Assembly (NCBI GenBank): GCA_963575745.1
Contig: CAUYUJ010018567.1
Location: 137,112-201,111 of the forward strand
Length of the DNA stretch: 64,000 nt
Direction: 5' to 3'
From: Prorocentrum cordatum
Taxonomy: Eukaryota > Sar > Dinophyceae > Prorocentrales > Prorocentraceae
Made by a program: the position numbers and the translations under genes. Below, one piece after another: positions 51,338 through 61,799 of the stretch. The notes beneath the pieces are model-generated. The model was given only the letters and a program-made list of their open reading frames with translations. It made no database searches and had not been told where the DNA came from. Within the stretch, counting starts at the first letter, position 1. The number at the start of each line of letters is the position of its first letter.

Positions 51338-53185
51338 TCATTGACCCTCGAAAGAGCGACCATCAGCAAATGTCCTGATGCCCTGGCCATGTTTCTTACC
51401 ATTCTCCCACTGGCCCTCGTAAGAGCCACCAGACTTCCAAATCTTTTTGCCCTGGCCATGGAGCCCGTGATTCTCAAACTGGCCCTCGTAAGAGCTACCA
51501 TCCTTCCAAATCAATCTGCCCTGACCATGGAACTTGTTATTCTCCCACTGGCCCTTATATGACTCACACGCATGACCCTTTGACAAAATGGCCTCGCCGT
51601 AGCCATGGGCCTCGCCGCTCTTGTTGACCTCACCAAGATACTGATCGCCGTCTTGGGTGGTGAACTTTACCTTCTTCGCCTGCCTCTCCTCACCGAAGTC
51701 GTCAGCCTTGCGCTTGCATGTCTGTACATCCCGCCACTTCTCCGCCCTCTCCTCGATGAGGCCGAAGCACCCCTTCGGAAAAGTCGCTGAGAGCCACCCA
51801 ACGTCATCGATCCAGTAATCCACTTCGAACTCATCTTCCGCCACACGAATGATTTCGGCGTACTGGCCGGAGAGCAAGAGGAGATTGGCTGTGACGTCGG
51901 TCCCTGCGAAATCCGCGAGGTCTGTATGGTCGAAGGTCTTGAAGACGATGGCCTCGCCCTCGGCAAACTCGGGGGCATTGGACAAGAACTCCACTAGTTT
52001 CTGAAGATTAGATTCGATGGTCTCTGAGCGGTCGCACACGAACTCAGGCACGACCTTCTCCATCGAGTTGAAAGCAATTGTTTCTCCCAATATCTCGAGG
52101 TTCCATAAGAAAGACCTGGTATGATCGTATTGCTGGTAGTCTAGATTCTTCATTGCCATCGAAATCACACGGCGAACCATTCGAGACAAATTATCGTCCA
52201 CGGATCGATCGTGATCGAACTTGAACTTCGTGAACTTCTTACACAACTTCTTGAGGCCAAGGCCTTCGCAGTCGGTCGAAACGTTGTCGCCTTCTTTTTT
52301 CAAGTAGCTGCTGATTGCGGCAGCAGCCACGCGGTGAACCATTCGAGACAAGTTCTCATCCACAGTTCGATCGTGATCGAATGTGAACTTCTCTTTCTTT
52401 TCCCCTTTATGTTTCAAGTAGCTGCTGATTATGTCAGCTGCTACCCTACTCTTGAAGGTATCTCCGCCGACAAACTCCTTAAGCCGTTCGGCCACAGCGG
52501 CTTTATCCAATAGACTTTCGCTCAATTTCTCAACAGCCTCAGCTAAGTAGTCTTCGCCGACAAGCCTCTCAACGAGCTCATCCTCCAAGTCTAATGTGTC
52601 AACGATCTCTTCGACGCTATGGTCTTCGAATATTTGTTTTAGGGCCGCTTCTTTGTCTACCAAATCTGCCACGCCCTGCACGGCTTTCGTTTGGGCCTCC
52701 AACTTTTCAGTGACATTCTGCAACTTCTTATTCTGATCTGCGATGGCCAGAGTGACTGGCTGCTGGTTTACCTGGCACTGTTCCCACATTGCCTTCAATT
52801 CCCCACGAGTGACAGGCTTGTCGTCTGAGGAACTGCCGGGAGTCGGCTCGACTGTACCTGCGCTCACCTTCTCCTTTACCGCCGCTAGGGTCTTGAACTC
52901 GCGCTTCCAACCGAAAACCATGTCTATGAGAGGCTTGACTCGTTCACTGATTTTCTCCTTGTCAGTTTCATACCTTTGCTGCAAGTCTGCCTTCTCCTCT
53001 TCACTTGAACACTTTTTTATGTCAGAGCGCAGTTTCTCGGACAAGTTGTGCTCATCTCCCAACTGCCCCATGTCCAGACTGAACAAGAAGTACTTCAGAT
53101 CATCTTCCTTGTCTTTTTGGGACCAATTTTTCTTGTGGGTTGCAGAAGCGACCTGCGCCTTACCATTTTCGATCGCCTTTGCCAT
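51338..53185 (-). CDS. MORN-repeat protein with duplicated internal repeats
   Basis: 615 residues from ATG 53185. The N-terminal 150 residues are shared with the neighbour. A middle region repeats FDHDR(T/S)VD(E/D)NLSRMV at least twice (with a third weaker FDHT), probably a helical repeat domain. The C-terminus has four to five MORN repeats (YLGEVNKSGEAHG, YKGQWENNKFHGQG, YEGQFENHGLHGQG, YEGQWENGKKHGQG, FEGQ). MORN arrays bind membranes or scaffold proteins. The stop TGA (51338-51340) stands where the next repeat should have Trp (FEGQ then TGA then ENG), so the array seems cut short by TGG to TGA. Confidence 0.85.
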   Translation of the reverse strand: MAKAIENGKAQVASATHKKNWSQKDKEDDLKYFLFSLDMGQLGDEHNLSEKLRSDIKKCSSEEEKADLQQRYETDKEKISERVKPLIDMVFGWKREFKTLAAVKEKVSAGTVEPTPGSSSDDKPVTRGELKAMWEQCQVNQQPVTLAIADQNKKLQNVTEKLEAQTKAVQGVADLVDKEAALKQIFEDHSVEEIVDTLDLEDELVERLVGEDYLAEAVEKLSESLLDKAAVAERLKEFVGGDTFKSRVAADIISSYLKHKGEKKEKFTFDHDRTVDENLSRMVHRVAAAAISSYLKKEGDNVSTDCEGLGLKKLCKKFTKFKFDHDRSVDDNLSRMVRRVISMAMKNLDYQQYDHTRSFLWNLEILGETIAFNSMEKVVPEFVCDRSETIESNLQKLVEFLSNAPEFAEGEAIVFKTFDHTDLADFAGTDVTANLLLLSGQYAEIIRVAEDEFEVDYWIDDVGWLSATFPKGCFGLIEERAEKWRDVQTCKRKADDFGEERQAKKVKFTTQDGDQYLGEVNKSGEAHGYGEAILSKGHACESYKGQWENNKFHGQGRLIWKDGSSYEGQFENHGLHGQGKKIWKSGGSYEGQWENGKKHGQGIRTFADGRSFEGQ

Positions 53186-53335
53186 GGCTACAGCGGAAGT
53201 CAGAGACAGTCAGGGACAGCGAGGGAGAGAAGCAGATGAGTACAAGCACTTGAGCCGAACGCGTGCGCATGATTCATGAGCACACAAAGATGCCAGTGCA
53301 GACACCTACTAGGGACCTGGCATGTGCACACACGT

Positions 53336-53402
53336 GCACCACATGTGGTGCAACCTACACATCCTCCAATCCTACCTACCACCCGTGCACCACGTATGGT
53401 GC
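53336..53402. promoter_or_regulatory. Paired palindromes upstream of the MORN gene
   Basis: GCACCACATGTGGTGC at 53336-53351 and a variant gcaccacgtatggtgc at 53387-53402 lie 151 and 202 bp upstream of ATG 53185. A half-site cacatgtggtgc follows at about 53486. Positions mirror those of the paralogue. Confidence 0.6.
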
Positions 53403-53769
53403 TGAAAGCCAGCGCACCCTCTCGGCTAGCGCCCCCCTTGAGCCAACTGCTACAGACGCGTTACATGCGGCGCACACACCCTTTCACATGTGGTGCTGAA
53501 GCGCTCGACCACAAACAGGAAATTGCTCATATCAAAACATGTTATTTCCGGAATGAAGCACCAACAAAACATCTGAAACACCAAGGATGGCCTACATGGG
53601 TAACGCCTGCGTGTCGGGGGGGATCTAAAAACAATTATCTACCAAGAGGGTTACTGTTAGCTCGCCATGCCTTTCGTCAAAAGCCACGCAACTAAACAAA
53701 ACCGTCTGTCCCGCAAGACCCCAAACAGCAATCTACGAGCCTGCAGAATCCTAAGACCCAGAGGTTAGC

Positions 53770-53995
53770 GTCAGGACCGATCTGGCTCAGGCATGCAAGC
53801 TGCTCCAGTATCCGTGGACCCAGAGATCAGCATGCATGCCTGAACAGCAGCGCCTTGTGGCTTAGCACCCCACTTGCCTATCTCACGTACCCAAATAATA
53901 GCGTCAGAGGCGATCTGAATCAGGCATGCAGGCTGCTCCAGTATCCGTAGACCCAGAGATCAGCATGCAAGCCTGAACGACAGCGCTCATGTTGA
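53770..53995. repeat. Direct repeat of about 80 bp, two copies
   Basis: ctccagtatccgt-gacccagagatcagcatgc occurs near 53800 and 53935, preceded by caggcatgca-gctg and followed by gcctgaac. No gene is seen between 53.7 and 54.2 kb. Confidence 0.75.
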
Positions 53996-54189
53996 TACAT
54001 AACTTCTCTGACGCATGTTTACGTGCATGTTATCTTTCCCTTGGGGGGAAGGCCTTGTGGAGGAAGTGGGGGAGGGTCAGTTAAACAGACGCGCACTACG
54101 CATTCCTTTGTGACCCCAAGCAGCGAGTATCCGGCCAGCGTGCAGAACCTGCTCCTACACAGATTCCCTGAGACCTCCTAGAGCTTCCT

Positions 54190-54560
54190 GGACCCAAACG
54201 CCACCGCTAGTCTCGATTCCGAGGAGCAGATCTCCGCGGGTCACGAATCGAGAAAAGCTTTGGCAAGATCGCGTAAATGACCTAGGACCTCCGAGAATGC
54301 CCCCCTGGACCTCCGAGAACTCCTAAAAAAAAACACATGCCATCGCCAACCTCGATTCCGACACTGGGAGGAATCTCCGCGGGTCTCTCATCGAAAAAAG
54401 CTTTGGCAACATCGTGTACACAATGACCTCGGACCTCTGAGAATGCTCCCTGGGACCTCCGAGAATTCCTGAAAAACACATGCCATCGCTAACCTCGATT
54501 CCGACTCTGGGAGGAGCTCCGCGGGTCTCGAATCGAGGAAAGCGGCGACTGTGGACATGC
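54190..54560. repeat. About 140-bp repeat, three copies
   Basis: Units contain ctcgattccga, ctccgcgggtctc, tcgag/aaaagctttggcaa, gacctccgagaatgc and aacacatgccatcgc. They begin near 54210, 54347 and 54495; the last is truncated. The region from 54.6 to 55.18 kb has no recognisable feature. Confidence 0.8.
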
Positions 54561-55177
54561 TCCTAGACAGACCTGGTCATCTTGCCCCCCCCCCCCACCA
54601 CTTCTTAAATCATATTTCCTTGGACCTCTGAGAACCTTTCGGACCCACGTCAATGCAACCGCGGGATTGCTGAGATGGGGACGCGCATGGACAAGCCTCA
54701 GAGGCACCACACAAAACTTAATGGTTCCCTTCCGCATCACCTCAAAAGGATACCCTTGGCAAAATCCTATTGACCACCCCCTCAACCCTATCTCAAGATT
54801 CTCGGATGCACGAATGAAGTCAACGGTTCCCATCATTACATTTCTTCTTTTACCATGTCCCAATTCACCCCCGAATTCTGACCCCTATGCGAGTCTTTCC
54901 AAATTAATCCTGCCATTTGACAGCGGCTGCTGGAAAAAGTGAAATTCCTATATTGCTTCGCTGTGTGGTGCTCAGGGCTGCAAGTTAAACGATCAACTAG
55001 TGCTGTGGAAAAACAAATCTCCCTATCTCTCTAGTTAGTATTATGGATGTAACCCTTCTCCATGGCATGTTAGATCGAGGTCCTGCCGCCACCCTTCTTC
55101 GGGTAACCAAGCAACGGTTCTGCGTGTCAGTGCATATTCCACCCGCCCCTTCCCGCATCCCGATTTGTTTTTGTCAT

Positions 55178-55372
55178 GGAACGGATCGTGTGAATTCCCT
55201 TGGCGCGTTATGATTGTTTCTTGTTGTTGGAGGGCCCAGCTGTATAAGCCAGCGCCCCTCGATAATGACTTTTTATTTTTTCACAATCAGTCACCAATCC
55301 GGTTTGAGATCAATTGCATATGCATATGAATTCGCACGCAAACGAATCTCAAGTCTAGCTTGCGGTTGCCCC
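55178..55372. repeat. Long direct repeat, copy 1 (195 bp)
   Basis: From ggaacggatcg to cggttgcccc this is nearly identical to 57239-57432 (a few substitutions such as tcttg/tctgg and aatctc/cacctc). The two copies bracket 1.87 kb of tandem repeat. No terminal TG...CA or flanking duplication is obvious, so I do not call LTRs. Confidence 0.85.
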
Positions 55373-55389
55373 ACATTTGACTTAAAAAA

Positions 55390-55830
55390 CAAGTCATATG
55401 GACGTGTTAAAGGCTACTGCCAAAAAAAGTGTCGTACGGACGTTTTAGAGGCTTCTGCCAAAAGATGGGGTGTCGTGTTGACGTTATAGAGGCTACTGCA
55501 AAAAAGTGTCTCATGGGCATTTTGGAGAGTACTACCCTAAGAACCTTAAGAGGAAACTGTCAAAAATTAGAGTGTCGCATCGACGTTTGAGGGGATGGGT
55601 CCAAAATCAAGGTCTCACATGGACGTTTTAGAGGGCGATGTCAAAAATTAGGGTGTCGCATGGAAGTTCTAGAGGGCACTGCTAAAAATTAGGGTGTATG
55701 TGTCAAAAAATCAGTGTGTCACACATAGACGTTCACGGGGATGTGTCTAAAAATCAGGGTGTCACATGGGCGTTTAGGGGGGTGTGTCCAAAAATCAGGA
55801 TGCCACATGAACGTTAAGGTGGTTGGACAG
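55390..55830. repeat. Short diverged repeat with gtgtcgcatggacgtttta
   Basis: About eight diverged units of 45-60 bp, each with a version of catggacgttttagagg and tcaaaaattagg. No frame is conserved. Confidence 0.75.
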
Positions 55831-56935
55831 CATGAACAGTGACATAGTGCTTAAACCATGAAACAATAATTCGAAAATATGTTCAAACCGAATCTATATA
55901 TAGAATGTTTGAAAGTTAAGGTGGTTGGACAGCATGGAAAGAGCGCCACCCTCACAAGGAAAGTGACTCACATAGAGTGTGCTCAAACCATGAAAAACAA
56001 CTTGTTCGAACATATGTTCAAACCGAATCTATACATAGAATGTTTGAAAGTTGAGGTGATTGGACAACATGGAAAGTGACACAGTGCTCAAACCATGAAA
56101 AACATGTTTTTCGAACATATTGTCAACCCGAATATATACATGTAATGTTTGAGAGTTAAGGTGGTTGGACAGCATGGAAAGAGCGCCACCCTCACAAGGA
56201 AAGTGACATAGTGCTCAAACCATGAACAACAATTTGTTCGAACATATGTTCAAACCGAATCTATGCATAGAATGTTTGAAAGTTGGGGTGATTGGACACC
56301 ATGGACAGTGACATAGTGTTCAAAACATGAAAAAAAGTTTTTCGATAATAGTTTCAAACCGAATCTATACAGAGAATGTTTGAAAGTTAAGGTGGTTGGA
56401 CAGCAAGGACAGTGACTCCCATAGAGCGTGCTCAAACCATGAACAAATAATTCGAACATATTTTCAAATCGAATCTATACATAGAATGTTTGAAAGTTAA
56501 GGTGATTGGACAGCATGGAAAGAGCGCCACCCTGACAAGGAAAGTGACATAGTGCTCAAACCATGAAAAACATGTTTTCGAAAATATGTTGAAACCGGAT
56601 CTACACATAGTATGTTCAAAAGTTAAGGTGGTTGGACAACATGGAAAGAGCGCCACCCTCACAAGGAAAGTGACATAGTGCTCAAACCATGATAAAACAC
56701 AATTTCGGAAATATGTTCAAACCGAATCTATACATAGAATGTTTGAAAGTGAACGTGCTTGGGCAACATGGAATGTGACATAGTGCTCAAGCCATGAAAA
56801 ACATGTTTTCGAAAATATTTTCAAACCGAATATATACACCGAATGTTTGCAAGTTAAGGTGGTTGGGCGACATGGAAAGAGCGCCACCCTCACAAGGAAA
56901 GTGACAGAGTGCTCAAACCATGAAACTTGAAACTC
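55830..56935. repeat. About 120-bp tandem repeat
   Basis: Nine or so units with attcgaacatatgttcaaacc, gaatctatacatagaatg, tttgaaagttaaggtgg, ttggacagcatgg and gtgacatagtgctcaaacc. Some carry an extra insert with gagcgccaccctcacaagg. Two further related segments (landmark tggaatt...caagaatc) follow at 56935-57100. Confidence 0.85.
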
Positions 56936-57238
56936 GAAGAACCAAATTAACCAACTATGTTCTAACAGATAAGCTGGAATTAGCAAGAATCGGATTGATG
57001 TCCAAACCGCGAAATACGACAACTCAAAAAACCAATTAAGCAAGCAAATTGCAACGCATGAGTTGGAATTCACAAGAATCAAGTTAATGTCCAAACTGCG
57101 AATCCCCCAAATCCCAACAGTACGCCGCACACAATATCTATTGAAAATCTTACCAGAACATTCGAAAGCTGAAGAGTAAGATGTAGAGGTTAAGAAAGGT
57201 TTCCCAGAGTGTTGTGCAATGAAAAACAACGAAAACAC

Positions 57239-57432
57239 GGAACGGATCGCGTGAACTCCCTTGGTGCGTTATGATTGTTTCTGGTTGTTGGAGGGCCCAG
57301 CTGTATAAGCCAGCGCCCCTCGATAATGACTTTTTATTTTTTCACAATCAGTCACCAATCCCGTTTGAGATCAATAGCATATGCGTATGAATTCGCACGC
57401 AAACGCACCTCAAGTCTAGCTAGCGGTTGCCC
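57239..57432 (+). repeat. Long direct repeat, copy 2, next to a gene start
   Basis: Second copy of the 195-bp repeat. It ends 21 bp before the ATG at 57454 and contains gactttttattttttcacaatc, a T-rich stretch of the kind reported in dinoflagellate promoters. It may be the gene's promoter/5' leader. If so, copy 1 is a promoter duplicate now without its gene. Confidence 0.6.
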
Positions 57433-57453
57433 CGCGACTCTCGGGCAGATCGC

Positions 57454-59080
57454 CATGGCGCAACCGCTGGAAAAAAAAAAAAAACAGAGGACGGGCAGCA
57501 TGCCGTCCGAAATGAAAAAGGAAATCGAGCACGCTCTAGAGCAACTAGGAGAGGTGCATCGATATAAACGCCCACACCGCAAAGGTGCCGGGCCCGTGCA
57601 AGCCACCAGAAGATCTTGTGCACGAGAAAACAGAAACAAGTGGCCACGGGGCCGGGAATCGGATCCATTAACAATGCTCTAACGCGACTTGTAAGGAACC
57701 GATCAGGTCCGACAAATGGGAGACGCATTGCATCGCTGCCAAGAGCGACCGACATCTCCAAGAATCAACCGAAGACGTGCTTGAGCGTGGCATGAATTTC
57801 GCTCCCGGACCAGAATGGGACGACGTTGACAGCCGCAAGCAGCGCATCATCACCTTCATGGAAAATAGGCAACAGATATCGCCGAGAGATTGACAAAGCA
57901 AAATGCCTTCCACATTCGCATCGCGAACATGGTCCGCAATCTGGATCCTACGACGAAGATCTTCTTGGCACACTACGCCAAGCACTACAAAGCAGAAAAG
58001 CTGGAGGACTTGTCTCTCAACGTGATGTTCTTGAGAAACACTATGTCGAAAAAGTTGATAAATGTGTGTGAGCTCGGACACGTCCCATGGCTCACGGTGG
58101 AGAACGGGCATGTGTCGGAAAAGAGCAAAAGGATGTTGACATCATATTCTTGCGCTTGTCCGGTAAGGTTTTTTTCGAGATTGTGGAGCCGCAGAAGACA
58201 AGGTCCAAGGCGCCTCGGCGCGGGCGGTCTGAGTTGATTGCCGGGGTCATCTCGTTCGCCAAGAAGGCCAACACTCTTGCCGACTTGTGGCAAGGAGATA
58301 AACCGATCGACCAAGTCTCGAAACAAATTCGGAAGATTGCTGGATTCGGGGGCAAGGTGGCAGAGATCATTTACCTGAAAGGTACCTGGAACCCCCGCCG
58401 CTTTGAATGGGGGGGCGGTATTGTGTGATTCTATGCCTTCTCAGGGCTTCCGCATGAAAGAGATTCTCTTCGACATGGCGGAAGCGACGAAGAAACAGTT
58501 CAAAGACATCGAGATGCAATTGGTTGATTTTGGCGTGGTGGGACTGGGCCCACGACGGTGTCTGAATTTCATCGCGAATCGGCGGTGGTTTGACAATGGT
58601 TGCGGAGGACAAACACATGTACTCGTGATACCGTGATGGCATTGGCCACAAAACCGCCGTTGCATTATAACCGAGATAACCGAGATAACTAAGATAATCG
58701 TGACTGTGTCGTTTTGCCAACAGGAATATGACCGTAGCGATGTGTGCGAGGCAATGTATGTGCAAGAGCTGCGCTCCTTCCGGGATTATGTGCAGCAGCA
58801 CACCAAAGTGCAAGCGCTGAAAGACCTCAATCTCCCCGGCGTCCAGTTCGCCATCTGCGAAGCGAGCAAATACATCTTTTACCTCCAATACGAGAGCGGC
58901 AGCATCTACCGACCGAGTACACGCGAGTTCGAGTTGCAGGTTGCGGAGCCGTCAGACAGCGACCTCAGACGACTTGCGGCAATTTGGGTAGTCTGGGAGA
59001 AAGGGGAGAAAGACGATGTGAACGAGGAGGCGATCGTTGATCAAGAGTTGCACCCCGACAGCGTGAGCGGGCTTGGATAG
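57454..59080 (+). CDS. Multi-exon aGPT-PPlase/HMUDK helical-domain-like protein
   Basis: The coding signal switches frame in a way that fits exons: 57454 on (MAQPLEK, then a 14-A run); about 57735-57866 (LERGMNFAPGPEW); 57869-58131 (HIRIANMVRNLDPTTK, NVMFLRNTMSKK); 58203-58381 (RKIAGFGGKVAEIIYLK); 58446-about 58578 (GVVGLGPRRCLNFI); 58724-59080 (GVQFAICEASKY, TAG stop). Proposed introns are 58132-58202 (GA...AG, AG|G at both ends) and 58382-58445. The ordered landmarks match the aGPT-PPlase2 / 5-hmdU DNA kinase helical family, related to HhH glycosylases and known from phages that hypermodify thymine. Here the family CEFDKY reads CEASKY. Early exon joins are uncertain, so a frameshifted pseudogene is possible. 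Confidence 0.55.
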
Positions 59081-59231
59081 CGTCGTTGTGCACGCCCGTC
59101 TAGCGCACAGCCCCTTGAGCGCGAGCCGTCATGCATCTTTTTGCTGAGTGACCAGGTGCATCGCAAGGGAACAAGCGCCTTTCAAGGTATCGGCAAAACT
59201 TTCTACCGAGATGGGTTATCGAACAGAACAT

Positions 59232-59747
59232 CTAACAAACAGGTATCCTTGTTTGAAGGGCGGCAAACCTTTCGCCTCCATTATAGAGCAGATTACTTGG
59301 TAGCCGCAGGAGCCCCCATTGTAAGCTTGAGTCTGCAATGTTCGTTGCTGCTTCCTCTCGCTTGCCCTCTTCACCGTCCGTTGTGTGCTCACGTCCAGAC
59401 GTCGAATCATCGCTCCGTGTTGGTCGATCTTCTGCTTCGACTCCTGATGGCTTTTGCGCGCCATCGCGCGAAAGTGTATCGTATTCGCTTGGTGTTAACA
59501 GTTTGATCCATCCCTTCTGCTCACCCGTGTCTATCCCCCAATTTCTCAAATTTGTTAGCATTAGCCTTTGTCTTGCCCTCAAGTCTTTCTCATCATTCCT
59601 GTGTGCGATGAGCAAGTACTCGTCATCACATGTCCGGAGCAAATTGCAATGCACGCAATGCTGTTTGCCCCACTCATAACACTTGGACAGCTGATCGTCT
59701 GTAGTGTCTCCAGGCAGAGCAACACTGAAGTAAGCAGATGTGTTCAT
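59232..59747 (-). CDS. Hypothetical protein, convergent with the aGPT-like gene
   Basis: 171 residues from ATG 59747. The first 85 residues look like a folded domain (DDQLSKCYEWGKQHCVHCNLL, DDEYLLIAHRN). The rest is a Ser/Thr/Glu-rich low-complexity tail. I do not recognise the family. It may be only the first exon, since the last 30 residues look unlike the rest. It ends 150 bp from the end of the aGPT-like gene on the other strand. Confidence 0.5.
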   Translation of the reverse strand: MNTSAYFSVALPGDTTDDQLSKCYEWGKQHCVHCNLLRTCDDEYLLIAHRNDEKDLRARQRLMLTNLRNWGIDTGEQKGWIKLLTPSEYDTLSRDGAQKPSGVEAEDRPTRSDDSTSGREHTTDGEEGKREEAATNIADSSLQWGLLRLPSNLLYNGGERFAALQTRIPVC

Positions 59748-59929
59748 TTATTTGATCGAACATTTTGAAAAAGAAGTCTGTGAACATACAAATGGGTCTC
59801 GCGTGGGCTCTAGCGATGTTGATCGTTGTTGTGGTTTTCGCTTGTGCCTGGCGTGGTAACGACCGCACGGCATACACAATCTTGCAAGTTGGGAGTCACC
59901 TGTCTTAGCCTGACGAACATGCACATTAT

Positions 59930-60052
59930 ACACCATCGACACCATCGACACCATCGACACCATCGACACCATCGACACCATCGACACCATCGACACCATC
60001 GACACCATCGACACCATTGACACCATCGACACCATTGACACCATCGACACCA
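59930..60052. repeat. 9-bp minisatellite caccatcga, about 13 units
   Basis: Nearly perfect caccatcga units, with cattga variants near the right end. All frames stay open, giving Met-Val-Ser or His-His-Arg repeats; no evidence that any is translated. Confidence 0.92.
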
Positions 60053-60059
60053 CATGGTC

Positions 60060-61177
60060 GTGCCAGCGCGAACCGAGGAAAAGGCAACGCGAAAAGCAGA
60101 CGCGGTTATCTGTCGCCATATATGAAGAAACAGATCGCTTACGATTAAGGCTGGAAGTGTTCTTGTGGTTGCGGAAAGACTCTGCAGCCATTACACCCTC
60201 GATGCCATGTCTTTCAAACGTCACTTGAAAATCAACTTTGAAGATGCAGCGGGCCCACAACATGAGAGCCACACTGCCACAAAATGACAGCCGGAGTGCT
60301 CTTATCTGGCGAGTCTGCGTCCAGGAATCGGCTGTAAGCGGTGGGTAAACCTCATGAGGTTTGGGTCCAGGAACACCTAGAAGGCACCCAGGGAACGTTC
60401 TCAAGGCGATTCTGCACATGCTGGGGCACGGGGGCCATCCTAGAAAGTGGGGCTTGCAAACGAATCAAGAAGGGCGGCCGATAAGGTCGATCTTGCGCTC
60501 CGAGGCACGATCTACTTCGGGAGTGTGGAACGGAAGCCGATGCTGCTCGCCTTCGCTCGATCTGAGCGCATCGGGGGGATTGAGCCAGCGTCGAGGAGGA
60601 GAGGGCGAGAATTTCCATCCAGACCTCCAAATATAATCAGATGCATCGTAAAACAAAGCGCGCCTGGTACGCTGTAGTCCCCGTAGTCCCCGTCGCTTGA
60701 CCCTCACTCGCACACTTTGAGCCATCTGGTTTGCTTTGGAGGCAATTCGACCAACGAATGCTGAAGATTTGCGAGCAGCAGGCGCTGATTGTCTCGGGCT
60801 GACTTTTTCCGGATCGCCAGCAGCTGCGCGCACCCCTTATACGGTCACCGTGCCCACTGTGCCCACCTCACAGGGCGAGTGAGCTGTTCGTCCGTGATGG
60901 ACTCGGGGGCAAGAGCAACAAAAACTGTCGATGTCATTGATTGATGATCAAATTGGGCTTTTCTAGGCGGTTGCAACCATGACGCTCGTCATGGTTCTGA
61001 TGTGGGCTGTAATTATCCAGGTGGGACGCGAAATCTGTAGTCGGCGTTCGCTTGGCGACCCGAGCGCAGTTACCTTTCGCCCTACACGAGAAAAACACCG
61101 CTTTCAAACAAAATTTGACCAGCTGCTGCGGGGGCGCCTGCTACCCGACTTCCACATCCATCACAAGATACTTCTGT
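60060..61177. other. No firm gene; possible exon fragments
   Basis: A plus-strand segment near 60470-60640 reads VDLALRGTIYFGSVERKP and could be an exon, but no flanking frame supports it. At 60979-61206 a plus-strand 75-residue frame starts with a hydrophobic segment (MTLVMVLMWAVII, possible signal anchor) and runs into the 56-bp repeat. Neither is recognised. Confidence 0.35.
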
Positions 61178-61345
61178 GGAAGGTAGGCGCTGATTCCCTT
61201 GAATAACCGCCATTCCGTCCTGTCATTTACGGAGGAAGGTAGGCGCTGATTGCCTTGAATAACCGCCATTCCGTCCTGTCATTTACGGAGGAAGGTAGGC
61301 GCTGATTCCCTTGAATAACCGCCATTCCGTCCTGTCATTTACGGA
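61178..61345. repeat. 56-bp tandem repeat, three copies
   Basis: Units start at 61178, 61234 and 61290 with ggaaggtaggcgctgatt and end in gtcatttacgga. They are virtually identical, so the expansion is recent. Confidence 0.95.
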
Positions 61346-61799
61346 AGGCAGCGCTTGAACAACAGAGGATGCATTGCAGCCGTCAAAGCACGTGCCCAAT
61401 TTGATGTAACGGCGAGGAACGGCTTGGAGGAGCATGCGTTCCTTTACAACCGTTAATCATGGGTGCCCCGGCTGCGCAGGACCGCTTGTGCTGCTGTATT
61501 TGTCTGCGTGCTTCGGCCACTCCCGGCCACTCCAAACTCGAACGCATTCCTTGAAGCTTCCGCGTTGCTGTTTTCAGCGATCCATTGCAGTCGTTGACTA
61601 CAATGCTGATTTGGAGAACCAGAAACTTGAGTAGGGGGCTGGTGCCTATTGTGGAAGACCTGTACGCGGGCATCCGATACTCGTACGCCGAGATATACAG
61701 CCGCCCAGCGGACAGCTTCTCGCACGCGACACCATCGAAATGCACGTGTGAGGACATCATGGGCTGTCGAGGAGAGTCGATGCCGGCGAATCTGCGTCG

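Noticed and set aside
55178-57432. LTR retrotransposon bounded by the 195-bp repeats
   Set aside because: The interior is only tandem repeat, with no polyprotein, primer site or TG/CA ends recognisable.
59748-60419. A 223-residue minus-strand frame with Met-Val-Ser repeats
   Set aside because: The repeat part comes from the 9-bp minisatellite and the flanking residues show no domain.
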